Shown here one piece after another: positions 1 through 7,154 of a stretch of 13,498 bases of DNA (positions within the stretch are counted from its first letter, which is position 1; each line of letters opens with the position of its first letter). The stretch spans positions 1 through 13,498 of the forward strand of contig JAEWZA010000185.1 in the NCBI GenBank assembly GCA_023395575.1, given 5' to 3'. Under the pieces are notes generated by a model. The model made no database searches and had not been told where the DNA came from. It saw only the letters and a program-made list of their open reading frames with translations. A program made the position numbers and the translations under genes. The stretch comes from Bacillota bacterium (GTDB lineage: Bacteria > Bacillota > Clostridia > Acetivibrionales > DSM-1351).

Positions 1-1
1 A

Positions 2-1321
2 ACTATAATATCAATTTCCTCCCCAGAATTCCTAGCTAATGGAAGATTTATGCCAGGAAAAGAAGTAAATATTATTGGAGGCGGCTTTAACAAAAAATCT
101 AAAATAATGGTTAATAATATACCAATGAGTGATATTACTTTTACTGGTTCTAATAACATAAGATTTAATCTGATTCGTCCGGAAATTGTTACTCCAAACG
201 CCAGCGGTGAAACTGTCGGTATAACAATTGTAAATGAAGACGGGACTACCTCAAACGAATTTCAAGTCACCCTCGATACATTCAGGATGATGGTTTTAGG
301 AGACTCCATTCAATGGGGACAAGGATTAAGTGAGATCAATAAAATTCATTCACTGGTGGAAAAGGCAATAAGGCAAAAGCATGGTAATATTGGAGTATAC
401 AAGGCTTCGGAAGATGTTCGTGCTCACTCAGGAGCAATAATCGGAGCAGGAGTACAGGATGGCGGTAACTCCTACTATGGAGAAGTTCCCTGCCGTTATC
501 CAACTATAATTACCCAAATCTCAAAGGACGATAAACCTGAAACTGTTGACTTTATATTGATGGATGGCGGAATCAACGATGTGGGTGTAACGACCATTTT
601 AGACCCCACTACATCAATAAGCGATTTGAAATCTCTTACAAGAAAACATTGTTATGAAGATATGTATAAGCTTTTAAAAGACATCACCTCAAAGTATAAA
701 AATGCAAAAATTGTTGTTACAGGATATTATCAGATTGTAAGCAACAAGACTGATACAACTGTTCTTGATGGTCTTCTACTTGCATTAGGATTGTGCATCG
801 CTGGCATAAGTGGTGGTGTCGCTGCATTGGTTTTAGATAAAATTGCAATAGATGCTATAATCAAAAACTGCAAAACATTTGCAGATTATTCTAAAGAGTG
901 CTTGAGTAAAGCAGTGGACGAGGTCAATAAAATATCCGGACATGGTACAGTATATCTTGCTATACCACAATTTACAGAAAATAATGCAGTATTTGCTTCA
1001 GACCCTTGGATTTTTGGGATTGACAAAGATCTAACTCCCCAAGACGACCCAACAGTTGCAGATGCTAGGAGAAGGGCTGTTGAAGCTGCAAACCTTGACA
1101 GTATGGATGAATTCATGGGTATCAGGGCTTCAGCCGGCCATCCTAACCCCAAGGGGGCACAAAAATATGCTGAGGAGGTTATAAAGCTCTTACTTGGGTC
1201 AGGTGAGGAAAACTCCAGCACAAAATCAACATTAGAAGCCATTTCAAATGAGGATTCTTTAACGAATAAAGTTATACGGGAAATCGAAAAGAAAAAGAAG
1301 GGACAGAGAAAAATCCGATAG
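2..1321 (+). CDS. TIG/IPT-like domain plus SGNH (GDSL-type) hydrolase, 5'-partial
   Basis: The frame is open from base 2, so the gene begins upstream of the window; the ATG at 50 is probably internal. Numbering from that ATG, residues 1-75 look like an IPT/TIG immunoglobulin-like beta domain (VNIIGGGFN near the start, VGITIVNEDGTTSN near the end). An SGNH hydrolase fold follows: block I VLGDSIQWG (catalytic Ser 86 in GDS), block III MDGGINDV (171-178) and block V GHPNPKG (His 364). Enzymes of this family are Ser/His esterases or lipases acting on esters, often acetylated polysaccharides; the substrate here is unknown. Two oddities: the usual block V Asp three residues before His is Ser 361, and a Gly-rich hydrophobic stretch (about 239-264) is inserted between blocks III and V. 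A TIG domain ahead of the enzyme suggests a secreted or surface protein, but the N-terminus is not visible. The C-terminus is lysine-rich. Family assignment is firm, specificity is not. Confidence 0.85.
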   Translation, partial: TIISISSPEFLANGRFMPGKEVNIIGGGFNKKSKIMVNNIPMSDITFTGSNNIRFNLIRPEIVTPNASGETVGITIVNEDGTTSNEFQVTLDTFRMMVLGDSIQWGQGLSEINKIHSLVEKAIRQKHGNIGVYKASEDVRAHSGAIIGAGVQDGGNSYYGEVPCRYPTIITQISKDDKPETVDFILMDGGINDVGVTTILDPTTSISDLKSLTRKHCYEDMYKLLKDITSKYKNAKIVVTGYYQIVSNKTDTTVLDGLLLALGLCIAGISGGVAALVLDKIAIDAIIKNCKTFADYSKECLSKAVDEVNKISGHGTVYLAIPQFTENNAVFASDPWIFGIDKDLTPQDDPTVADARRRAVEAANLDSMDEFMGIRASAGHPNPKGAQKYAEEVIKLLLGSGEENSSTKSTLEAISNEDSLTNKVIREIEKKKKGQRKIR

Positions 1322-1372
1322 AATGTTTGCACATCATAAAAATACATAAATAACCTTTTTCTTGAACATTAG

Positions 1373-1419
1373 AGGGAGTTGCGAAAAAATATAATTATTA
1401 CATCATTTCGTAACTCCCT
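1373..1419 (+). terminator. Inverted repeat downstream of the SGNH gene, possible terminator
   Basis: A 14-base left arm (1373-1386) and right arm (1406-1419) pair completely apart from one G-U, around a 19-base AT-rich loop. It lies about 50 bases after the SGNH stop codon, where a terminator is expected. The following T-rich stretch is weak (TTTGTTCCC), so a poor terminator or another inverted element is also possible. Confidence 0.4.
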
Positions 1420-1697
1420 TTGTTCCCTTATAATATCTTCTTTCGAGTTAATAAAAAATCATTACCATTTTATCCTATTATATATATTGCATTATGGTAA
1501 AATTAAATCTGTTCAAACGGCATTGAAAATATTTCACGAAAGCATATTGCTGTATGAAATTATCTTGCCCATCTATTTCTCATAATTTTAAAGAATTGCA
1601 AAATGAAGGTTTGATTACATATTCCCGAATAAGGGAAAGCTTTATGTGTAAAATAAACAAGAAAGCAATTCTAGCAATCCAGATTTACTTAAAATAA
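1379..1697 (+). pseudogene. Probable ArsR-type winged-helix regulator remnant, frameshifted
   Basis: No intact gene occupies 1322-1791, but two neighbouring frames together resemble an ArsR/HTH_5 regulator. One frame (TTG at 1379, stop just after 1582) reads LYILHYGKIKSVQTALKIF, like helices 2-3 of the fold. Another frame, from about 1554-1566 to the TAA at 1695-1697, reads CPSISHNFKELQNEGLITY, like the recognition helix and the start of the wing, followed by a typical last strand and helix (MCKINKKAILAIQIYL). About 22 extra bases (1544-1565) separate the last plausible residue of the first part from the first of the second, enough to break the frame. The assignment rests on pattern resemblance only. 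The start is uncertain because the inverted repeat at 1373-1419 overlaps it. If real, it is a dead DNA-binding regulator upstream of gshF. Confidence 0.45.
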
Positions 1698-1763
1698 TAT
1701 TTCCTGATATATTTGTGTTCAGAAGAAATTTAATAGTAACATTCAATAGTTATAAAACATTTG

Positions 1764-1775
1764 AACTAATTAGTT
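1764..1775. promoter_or_regulatory. Perfect 12-base palindrome upstream of the gshF remnant
   Basis: AACTAATTAGTT is a perfect palindrome placed just before the ribosome binding site (GAGAGGG, 1781-1787) of the gshF remnant. Its position would suit an operator, and a regulator remnant lies just upstream, but a 12-base AT-rich palindrome can occur by chance. The remaining bases from 1698 to 1763 show no convincing promoter. Confidence 0.2.
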
Positions 1776-1791
1776 TATTTGAGAGGGTTTT

Positions 1792-3417
1792 ATGAATTGG
1801 AATTTTGAAAATGTACTAGATATAATTACAAAAACAGATAACAAGCTTCTGCTAAAAGGTAAATGGGGTATTGAGAGAGAGTCTCAAAGAGTTACTGAAA
1901 ATGGATGTTTGACTTTAACAGAGCATCCAGCTGTCTTTGGCAATAAAACTTTAAACAAAGAAATTACTACAGATTTTTCTGAAAGTCAGCTTGAACTTAT
2001 TACACCTCCTCTTTCTTCAGTAGAAGAAGCGTATAAGTATCTGGAAATGCTGACTTTGAAGGTTAATAATGAGCTAAAAAGTGAATACTTATGGCCATTA
2101 AGCATGCCTCCAAAATTACCCTCAGAAGAAATTATCCCAATTGCAAAATTTGATGACACACCAGAAGGAAAAGTGAAGGAAATATACAGACTTGGACTTG
2201 CAAACCGATATGGCAAAAAAATGCAAATGATTTCAGGCATACATTTTAATTTATCCTTCAGCGAAGAGTTATTAGATGTTTTATATAAATATTTTGGAAA
2301 TGGTGAGGAAAGAAGTGAATTTACTGATAAAGTATATTTCTCAATGGCAAGAAATTTCTTAAGGTATCGTTGGCTGCTGATATACCTTTTTGGAGCTTCT
2401 CCTAATACACATCATACATTTAATTCTGTTATTTATAATGATGTAAAAACAATAAAAAATGTTGCCCCGAATGCTGCAAACCAATTAATAATTACAAAAA
2501 ATATTCAATATCCTTACGAGTAAGTCGTTTGGGTTATTCAAATGATGAGCAAGGTAAGTTTATAGTTTCTTACAACAATAAGTCTGAATACCTACAAAGT
2601 ATAAGGAAAATGTTAACTACTAAAAGCAAAAAGTACTCCCAAATTGGAATAATCAGAGATGGAAAACAGATTCAACTTAATGATAATATTCTGCAAAAGG
2701 AAAGTGAATTCTATTCTTCTATTCGACTAAAGCAAGTTACTGAAAAAGGTGAAAGCCAGTTGGATGCAATTGAAAAAAGAGGCGTAAGTTATACTGAAGT
2801 GCGAATATTAGATATAAATCCTTTTGAAAGAACGGGAATAAGCCTTGAACAAATGTATTTTTTACAGGTTTTTATGCTTTTTTGTCTTCTTGAAAAAAGT
2901 GCATTTATAAATCAAAAAGAGTTAAATCTAATTAATAATAATCATAATTTAATTGCTATTTCGGGTAGAAGAAAAAAGCTGAAGCTTTACCGATACACCC
3001 ATGGTCAGGTATTGTTAGAAGCTTGGGGACAGTATATTTTCAATAAACTTTATCAAATAGCAAAGGTTATGGATGCAGCCGATGATAGCAATAAATATAT
3101 GGAATGTGTCTTTAGCGAATTTCAAAAGCTAAAAGACAAGTCACTTCTACCGTCAAATAAAATTATAAATGAAATGAAATCAAAGGGAGAGAGCTATATC
3201 TCCTTTGGTATAAGAAAAGCATTAGAATATAAAAACCAAAACAATATGCAAAACAAAATAAAGGATGGGATAAATGATGTTAAAGGGTTATGAGGCATTA
3301 GAGCTATCAACTCAAATGATTATTAAGGAAGCAATAAACAGAGGTATTGAGATTGAGGTTTTGGATTGGGATGATAATTTTATCAGATCAAAAAATTATA
3401 TATATTTACAAGGTTAG
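1792..3417 (+). pseudogene. gshF: gshF (gshAB) remnant: glutamate-cysteine ligase domain with frameshifts, truncated ATP-grasp domain
   Basis: Intact GshF makes glutathione in two steps: an N-terminal gamma-glutamylcysteine ligase and a C-terminal ATP-grasp glutathione synthetase. The first frame (1792-2523, after GAGAGGG) shows ligase signatures: WGIERESQRV (25-34), DFSESQLELITP (61-72), WPLSMPP (101-107), ISGIHFN and FLRYRWLLIYLFGASP. It stops at TAA 2521-2523. The protein resumes in the -1 frame, with SLRVSRLGYSN readable from 2511 across that stop, and continues through DINPFERTGIS to a TGA at 3291-3293. A third frame from the ATG at 3277 gives LKGYEALELSTQMIIKEA and RGIEIEVLDWDDNFIRS, the classical GshF linker and start of the ATP-grasp domain, ending at TAG 3415-3417 after 46 codons. 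Most of the roughly 750-residue family length is therefore missing. The synthetase half cannot work; ligase activity would require frameshifting. The first frame change coincides with an A run (2496-2501). Confidence 0.9.
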
Positions 3418-3433
3418 CCTTAAAAGATATAAT
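3405..3433 (+). promoter_or_regulatory. Sigma-A-like promoter for the pectate-lyase-fold gene
   Basis: TTTACA (3405-3410), a 17-base spacer and a perfect TATAAT (3428-3433). The -35 box lies inside the last codons of the gshF remnant. Transcription would start at about 3440, almost on the ribosome binding site GAGGTG (3440-3445), giving a very short leader before the TTG at 3454. The match is good, but AT-rich DNA produces such matches by chance. Confidence 0.45.
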
Positions 3434-3453
3434 TTTTTTGAGGTGATAATATA

Positions 3454-4947
3454 TTGAAGATAATAATTTCTTTGTTGCTTGCCCTTGTTTTACAAGGAGG
3501 CATAATGTCAACAACTGCAACGAATTACGCTCTAGTTAAGCCGAATACTACTGATTATTATGATATTAATGATAATAATTCTAATATGTACATTATAGAT
3601 TCTCATTTGAAATCAAGTGCAATTGTTACAAATGTTAAAGAGTATGGTGCTATTGGCGATGGGGTTACAAACGATACTGCAGCTATACAAGCCGCAATAA
3701 ATTCAATATCAGGAAGAGGAATATTGTTCTTTCCTATTGGCGATTATAAAGCAAATATTGAAGTGCCTGCTCGAATTAGCATACTAGGTCAAGGCGGAGG
3801 CTCTCGAATTATCCCACTTGCTAATGGGTGGGGCATAAAAATGGTAGGTACGCATACAGGCACCGCATTGCCAAGCACCAGAACAGACCAAGTAATAAAC
3901 CTTGAAACATATCCATATATTAAGGATATAAGAATTCAAGGCGATGGCTCAACAACAAACGGAATACAATTAGATAAGCTGATGCAACCTATAATTTCTG
4001 GTGTAGCAATAGAAGAATGCGGTGTTGGCATTCAAATAGTAAATAGATGTAGAAATGTAATAATAGACAATTGCCATATTTTAAATAATTACGGCCCAGG
4101 AATACATGTTACAGCAGGTACAGATATTCATCAATTTACTATATCAAATTCGATTATTAATTATTGTAAACGTTCCATACACTTAGATAATTGAGATCTA
4201 AGAAACGTATTAATAACTGGATTTGACCTGGAATACAGCGACAATGGTAATGATGTAAGCAATGTTGAAATTGATGTTAGCAAATCTGGCATAGTTAGAT
4301 TCGTTACTATAACAGGATGTCAAATGGAAGGATTAACAGCTAATGGACAAATGATTAACTTAAAAGGAAATTCAGCTGATAGAAAAAACATAAATACAGT
4401 AGTAATTTCCGGAAATTACATAAATAATTTTCAAACTAATGGTATTGGAATAAAAGGTAGTTATTGCAACGGAGTACAAATAACAGGAAATGATATAACA
4501 ACAAACGGAAGAGCAATTTGGTTCGAATATAGTTCGAAAGTCAATGTAACAGGAGATACAGCCGGAAGTTATAGTAAGAGCTCAGGAATAGCATTTGGTA
4601 TGGGAAACGAATATATTACTATATCAGGCGTGCAGCTTTGTGATATTACTGATGGTGTAAAAGGGGCATTATCTATTGGTGGTTCGAATTTTGTAACAAT
4701 TAATAACTGTATGGTAATAAATCCACCTGCTGTAGGAATATTCTTGAATACTCCAACTAATGTTGTTGTATCTAACTGTATTGTAATGGATAACCGAACG
4801 ACAAAACAAATGACCTACCCAATTTACGAAGCAGCTTCTTCTGACAAAAATATGATTATAAATAATAGAGTAAATGCAGGGGTTTCAGGTGGTATTACAA
4901 AATCAGGAGCTAATACTGTAGTTAACGGTAACTTGGAAATGGACTAA
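3454..4947 (+). pseudogene. Secreted pectate-lyase-fold (beta-helix) protein interrupted by an in-frame TGA
   Basis: A TTG start 8 bases after GAGGTG gives a signal peptide (MKIIISLLLALVLQGG) followed by a Ser/Thr/Asn-rich linker. Residues 61-79, VKEYGAIGDGVTNDTAAIQ, with GRGILFFPIGDY after them, are the hallmark start of the Pectate_lyase_3 family, also found in glycosidases and phage tailspikes. Repeating short strands such as ISGVAIEECGVGIQIV, VIIDNCHILNN and VTINNCMVINP describe a right-handed parallel beta-helix. Codon 247 (4192-4194) is TGA, yet the same frame continues with the same repeat style (DLRNVLITGFDLEYS onward) to the TAA at 4947. The first part alone is 246 residues; the full frame is 497 codons. 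An internal ATG at 4324 has no ribosome binding site, so the second half is probably not translated on its own. A single TGG-to-TGA change is the simplest explanation; sequencing error or readthrough remain possible. No catalytic residues can be assigned with confidence. Confidence 0.8.
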
Positions 4948-5002
4948 ATATATATCACAAACAAAGGCATAGCCCCTTTCAGCTTTATAATGGAGGTAAA
5001 GT

Positions 5003-5611
5003 ATGAAAAATAAGTTAAATCTCTTAATACTTTTAACTATTATTTTATTATTTAGCTCAGGCTGCTCTGCTATTACATCGTCGCCGTTAACAAATAATGA
5101 AATTACATCAGCAACACCAACTAATAGCCAAAATAACCAAATTGTATCCGAGCAAAATAACATACCATTACCTGTTACTTACATTGCATACCAAGAACAG
5201 TATAGATTTATTGGTAAAACAGCTCCATTATTATGGATGCCTTGTGAAAGTAGTCCAAAAGTTACCGATCTTACTAATACATTGGTAGAGGTATTGATTG
5301 CAGGCTATACTACAGAAGATACTATATGGTTATTTGTTACTTATAAAACATATGATACTCCAACAAATAATAGAGGTTGGATACTCCAATCAAATACTGA
5401 TAAATATACCGAGGATAATCAAAAACTAGTAAATGACATTATTATCCCTAAAGGAACACATGGAGTTGATAATAATGAAAGTAATGTTGAAAGTTATGAT
5501 CAATTTGGATTTATTAAAAAGCAAGAGCAAGATAAAGTTCTTGTAATGTTTGCTGGTGGAAAAGAAGTCTGGTATTACAAAAAAGATATAAAGTACCCGC
5601 CGCTGGTATGA
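5003..5611 (+). CDS. Putative lipoprotein with SH3-like C-terminal region
   Basis: The start is well supported by TGGAGG (4991-4996). The N-terminus has a Lys pair, a hydrophobic helix (LLILLTIILLF) and SSGC, so Cys 21 is the likely lipidated residue of a membrane-anchored, outward-facing protein. The lipobox is imperfect, with Ser rather than Leu at -3. Residues 22-55 form a Ser/Thr/Asn/Gln-rich linker. The rest carries features of bacterial SH3-like domains: LLWMPCESSPKVTDLTNTLVEVL, then DTIWLFVTY and NRGWILQ, and a final EVWYYKKDIKYPP. Such domains often bind cell wall, but no ligand can be assigned. The protein, 202 residues, is intact and follows the beta-helix gene by 55 bases, so co-transcription is possible. 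I do not recognise a named family. Confidence 0.75.
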   Translation: MKNKLNLLILLTIILLFSSGCSAITSSPLTNNEITSATPTNSQNNQIVSEQNNIPLPVTYIAYQEQYRFIGKTAPLLWMPCESSPKVTDLTNTLVEVLIAGYTTEDTIWLFVTYKTYDTPTNNRGWILQSNTDKYTEDNQKLVNDIIIPKGTHGVDNNESNVESYDQFGFIKKQEQDKVLVMFAGGKEVWYYKKDIKYPPLV

Positions 5612-5633
5612 CATGCTGATCTCTCCAAAAAAA

Positions 5634-5663
5634 TTGACTTCTAGCTTGCTAATGATATATTAT
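5634..5663 (+). promoter_or_regulatory. Promoter of the cobalamin riboswitch / cbi operon
   Basis: TTGACT (5634-5639) followed by TATATT (5656-5661, 16-base spacer) or TATTAT (5658-5663, 18-base spacer). Transcription would begin about 20-25 bases before the riboswitch P1 helix, the expected arrangement. Confidence 0.6.
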
Positions 5664-5691
5664 ATTATATGAAATAAAATTTAATAATTTA

Positions 5692-5913
5692 AATGTTGGT
5701 TGCTTAATATATAAAGCACTAAGAGGGAATAATCTGTGTTTAGCACAGTGGGTGAAAATCCCAAACAGTCCTGCTGCCGTGATGACGGAGGAGGTTCTCA
5801 AGGAGCTTGAAATATCTCATGTTGAAATATTTTAGCTTTAAAAAGCCACTGAGCAATAGCTTGGGAAGGTGAGAACTGACGCTGATGTCTTAGTCGGAAG
5901 ACCTGCCAATATT
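5692..5913 (+). promoter_or_regulatory. Cobalamin riboswitch
   Basis: The aptamer is closed by a P1 helix pairing 5692-5700 with 5905-5913. It contains the expected conserved blocks: GTGGGTGAAAATCCC (about 5748-5763), GCTGCCGTGATGACGG around the four-way core, GCCACTG (5844-5850), GGGAAGGTG, GACGCTGATG, and the B12 box AGTCGGAAGACCTGCC (5892-5907). The family binds adenosyl- or methylcobalamin. Its position immediately before cobalt uptake and corrinoid genes fits. The next 110 bases, including an imperfect repeat of GCCAATAT, and the terminator at 6024-6064 form the likely expression platform: high cobalamin should favour termination and switch the operon off. Which cobalamin form it prefers cannot be read from the sequence. 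Confidence 0.95.
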
Positions 5914-6023
5914 ATCTGCAGATGCCAATATGCAGAATGCTATGACTTCACAGTGTATGAAGTGTTTAGTTTGCTTAAAAGAACAATACATAAATAATCA
6001 TGTTATGATATTTTTCTTTTGCA

Positions 6024-6064
6024 AATAAGACCTTTTATGTAAAATCATAAAGGTTTTATTTTTT
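6024..6064 (+). terminator. Riboswitch-associated intrinsic terminator
   Basis: A 15-pair stem (6024-6039 with 6046-6060, one bulged T at 6033, including one G-T) closes a 6-base loop and runs into a T-rich tail (TTTTATTTTTT). It lies between the aptamer and the cbiM ribosome binding site, so it is the probable regulated terminator. Confidence 0.8.
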
Positions 6065-6097
6065 GGCAAATATTATTAAATTATGGAGGTAGTATTA

Positions 6098-6844
6098 ATG
6101 AAAACCGCAAGACTTAAGAAATTTGCTATCTGCTTTTCAGTAGTAATCAGTGCAATCCTTCTTCTTCCAACTACGAATGTATCGGCAATGCACATTATGG
6201 AGGGGTATTTAGCTCCTGGTTGGTGCATTAGCTGGGGAGCACTTTGTATTCCATTCGTAGTATTAGGATTTTTCTCAATCAAGAAAAAAATTAGCGCTTC
6301 ATCAAAAAATTTAACATTGCTCGCAATGTGCGGAGCCTTTGCTTTCGTTCTATCTGCATTAAAAATGCCGTCAGTCACTGGAAGCTGTTCACATCCTACC
6401 GGAGTTGGCTTGGGTGCCATATTGTTTGGACCAATGGCAATGTCTGTTATAGGGGTAATAATTCTATTGTTCCAGGCTATTTTGCTTGCTCACGGTGGAA
6501 TTACTACATTGGGAGCAAATGTATTTTCTATGGCTATAGTAGGACCTTTGGTTTCTTTCGGAATATTTAAGTTATCTAAAAAGTTAGGTGCTAAGTCAGG
6601 ACTAGCAGTATTTTTAGCAGCATTTCTCGGGGATTTAATGACATATGTAACCACTTCTGTAGAGCTTGCCCTGGCTTATCCAGATCCTACAGGAGGAATA
6701 GCTGTTTCATTAGTAAAATTTCTAGGAATTTTTGCCACTACCCAATTACCTCTTGCAATATGTGAAGGGTTGCTTACGGTAGTAATTTATAATGTTCTTG
6801 TAAAATACAACTCAAAGGAATTACATGAGCTATCAGCTATATAA
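6098..6844 (+). CDS. cbiM: CbiM, substrate-capture component of the cobalt ECF transporter
   Basis: CbiM is the membrane protein that binds Co2+ through its extracellular N-terminus and works with CbiN, CbiQ and CbiO. The ATG at 6098 is preferred because GGAGG (6085-6089) lies 8 bases ahead; an in-frame ATG at 6083 overlaps that site and is unlikely. The product is 248 residues. Residues 1-30 form a signal peptide ending NVSA, and cleavage exposes Met31-His32 in MHIMEGYLAPGW, the metal-binding N-terminus of the family. Several membrane helices follow, including the conserved KMPSVTGSCSHPTGVGLG and the FLGDLMTYVTTSVELA segment. It is first in the operon behind the cobalamin riboswitch, which supports cobalt rather than nickel as substrate. 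Confidence 0.95.
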   Translation: MKTARLKKFAICFSVVISAILLLPTTNVSAMHIMEGYLAPGWCISWGALCIPFVVLGFFSIKKKISASSKNLTLLAMCGAFAFVLSALKMPSVTGSCSHPTGVGLGAILFGPMAMSVIGVIILLFQAILLAHGGITTLGANVFSMAIVGPLVSFGIFKLSKKLGAKSGLAVFLAAFLGDLMTYVTTSVELALAYPDPTGGIAVSLVKFLGIFATTQLPLAICEGLLTVVIYNVLVKYNSKELHELSAI

Positions 6845-6860
6845 CAGGAGGACAAATAAT

Positions 6861-7154
6861 ATGAATTTATGGAAAAAGAATCTGATACTTATTTTAGCTG
6901 TAATAGTAATTGTTACAGCTCCGCTACTGTTTATAAAGAATGCTGAGTTTGCAGGGGCAGATGGCTTGGCAGAGGAACAGATAACACAAATTAATCCGGA
7001 TTATAAACCTTGGTTTGAGTATGTGCTAGTTCCAGCAAGCGGAGAAATAGAATCCTTGTTATTTGCACTCCAAGCAGCTATAGGAGCCGGAATAGTTGGG
7101 TTTGTTCTTGGGAAAATTACAGCAAATAAACCGATTTCAGAGATAAAAAAATGA
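6861..7154 (+). CDS. cbiN: CbiN, small accessory subunit of the cobalt transporter
   Basis: The product is a 97-residue protein with two membrane helices (about 7-25 and 64-84) joined by an extracellular loop carrying FAGADGLAEEQI, the conserved CbiN signature. CbiN interacts with CbiM and is needed for metal capture. The ATG at 6861 follows AGGAGG (6846-6851) by 9 bases; an in-frame upstream ATG inside cbiM lacks this support. The stop codon overlaps the cbiQ start as ATGA, suggesting translational coupling. Confidence 0.93.
   Translation: MNLWKKNLILILAVIVIVTAPLLFIKNAEFAGADGLAEEQITQINPDYKPWFEYVLVPASGEIESLLFALQAAIGAGIVGFVLGKITANKPISEIKK

Noticed and set aside
886..1347. 153-codon minus-strand frame opposite the SGNH gene.
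   Set aside because: It is antisense to conserved SGNH motifs, has no ribosome binding site of note, and its translation resembles no family.
1373..1419. Inverted repeat as one end of an insertion sequence or miniature mobile element.
   Set aside because: No second copy or transposase was found in the window and no target duplication is visible; a terminator role after the SGNH gene is simpler.
4960..4980. Short AAAGG...CCTTT hairpin after the beta-helix gene as a terminator.
   Set aside because: The stem is only about five pairs, there is no T tract, and the lipoprotein ribosome binding site follows at once.
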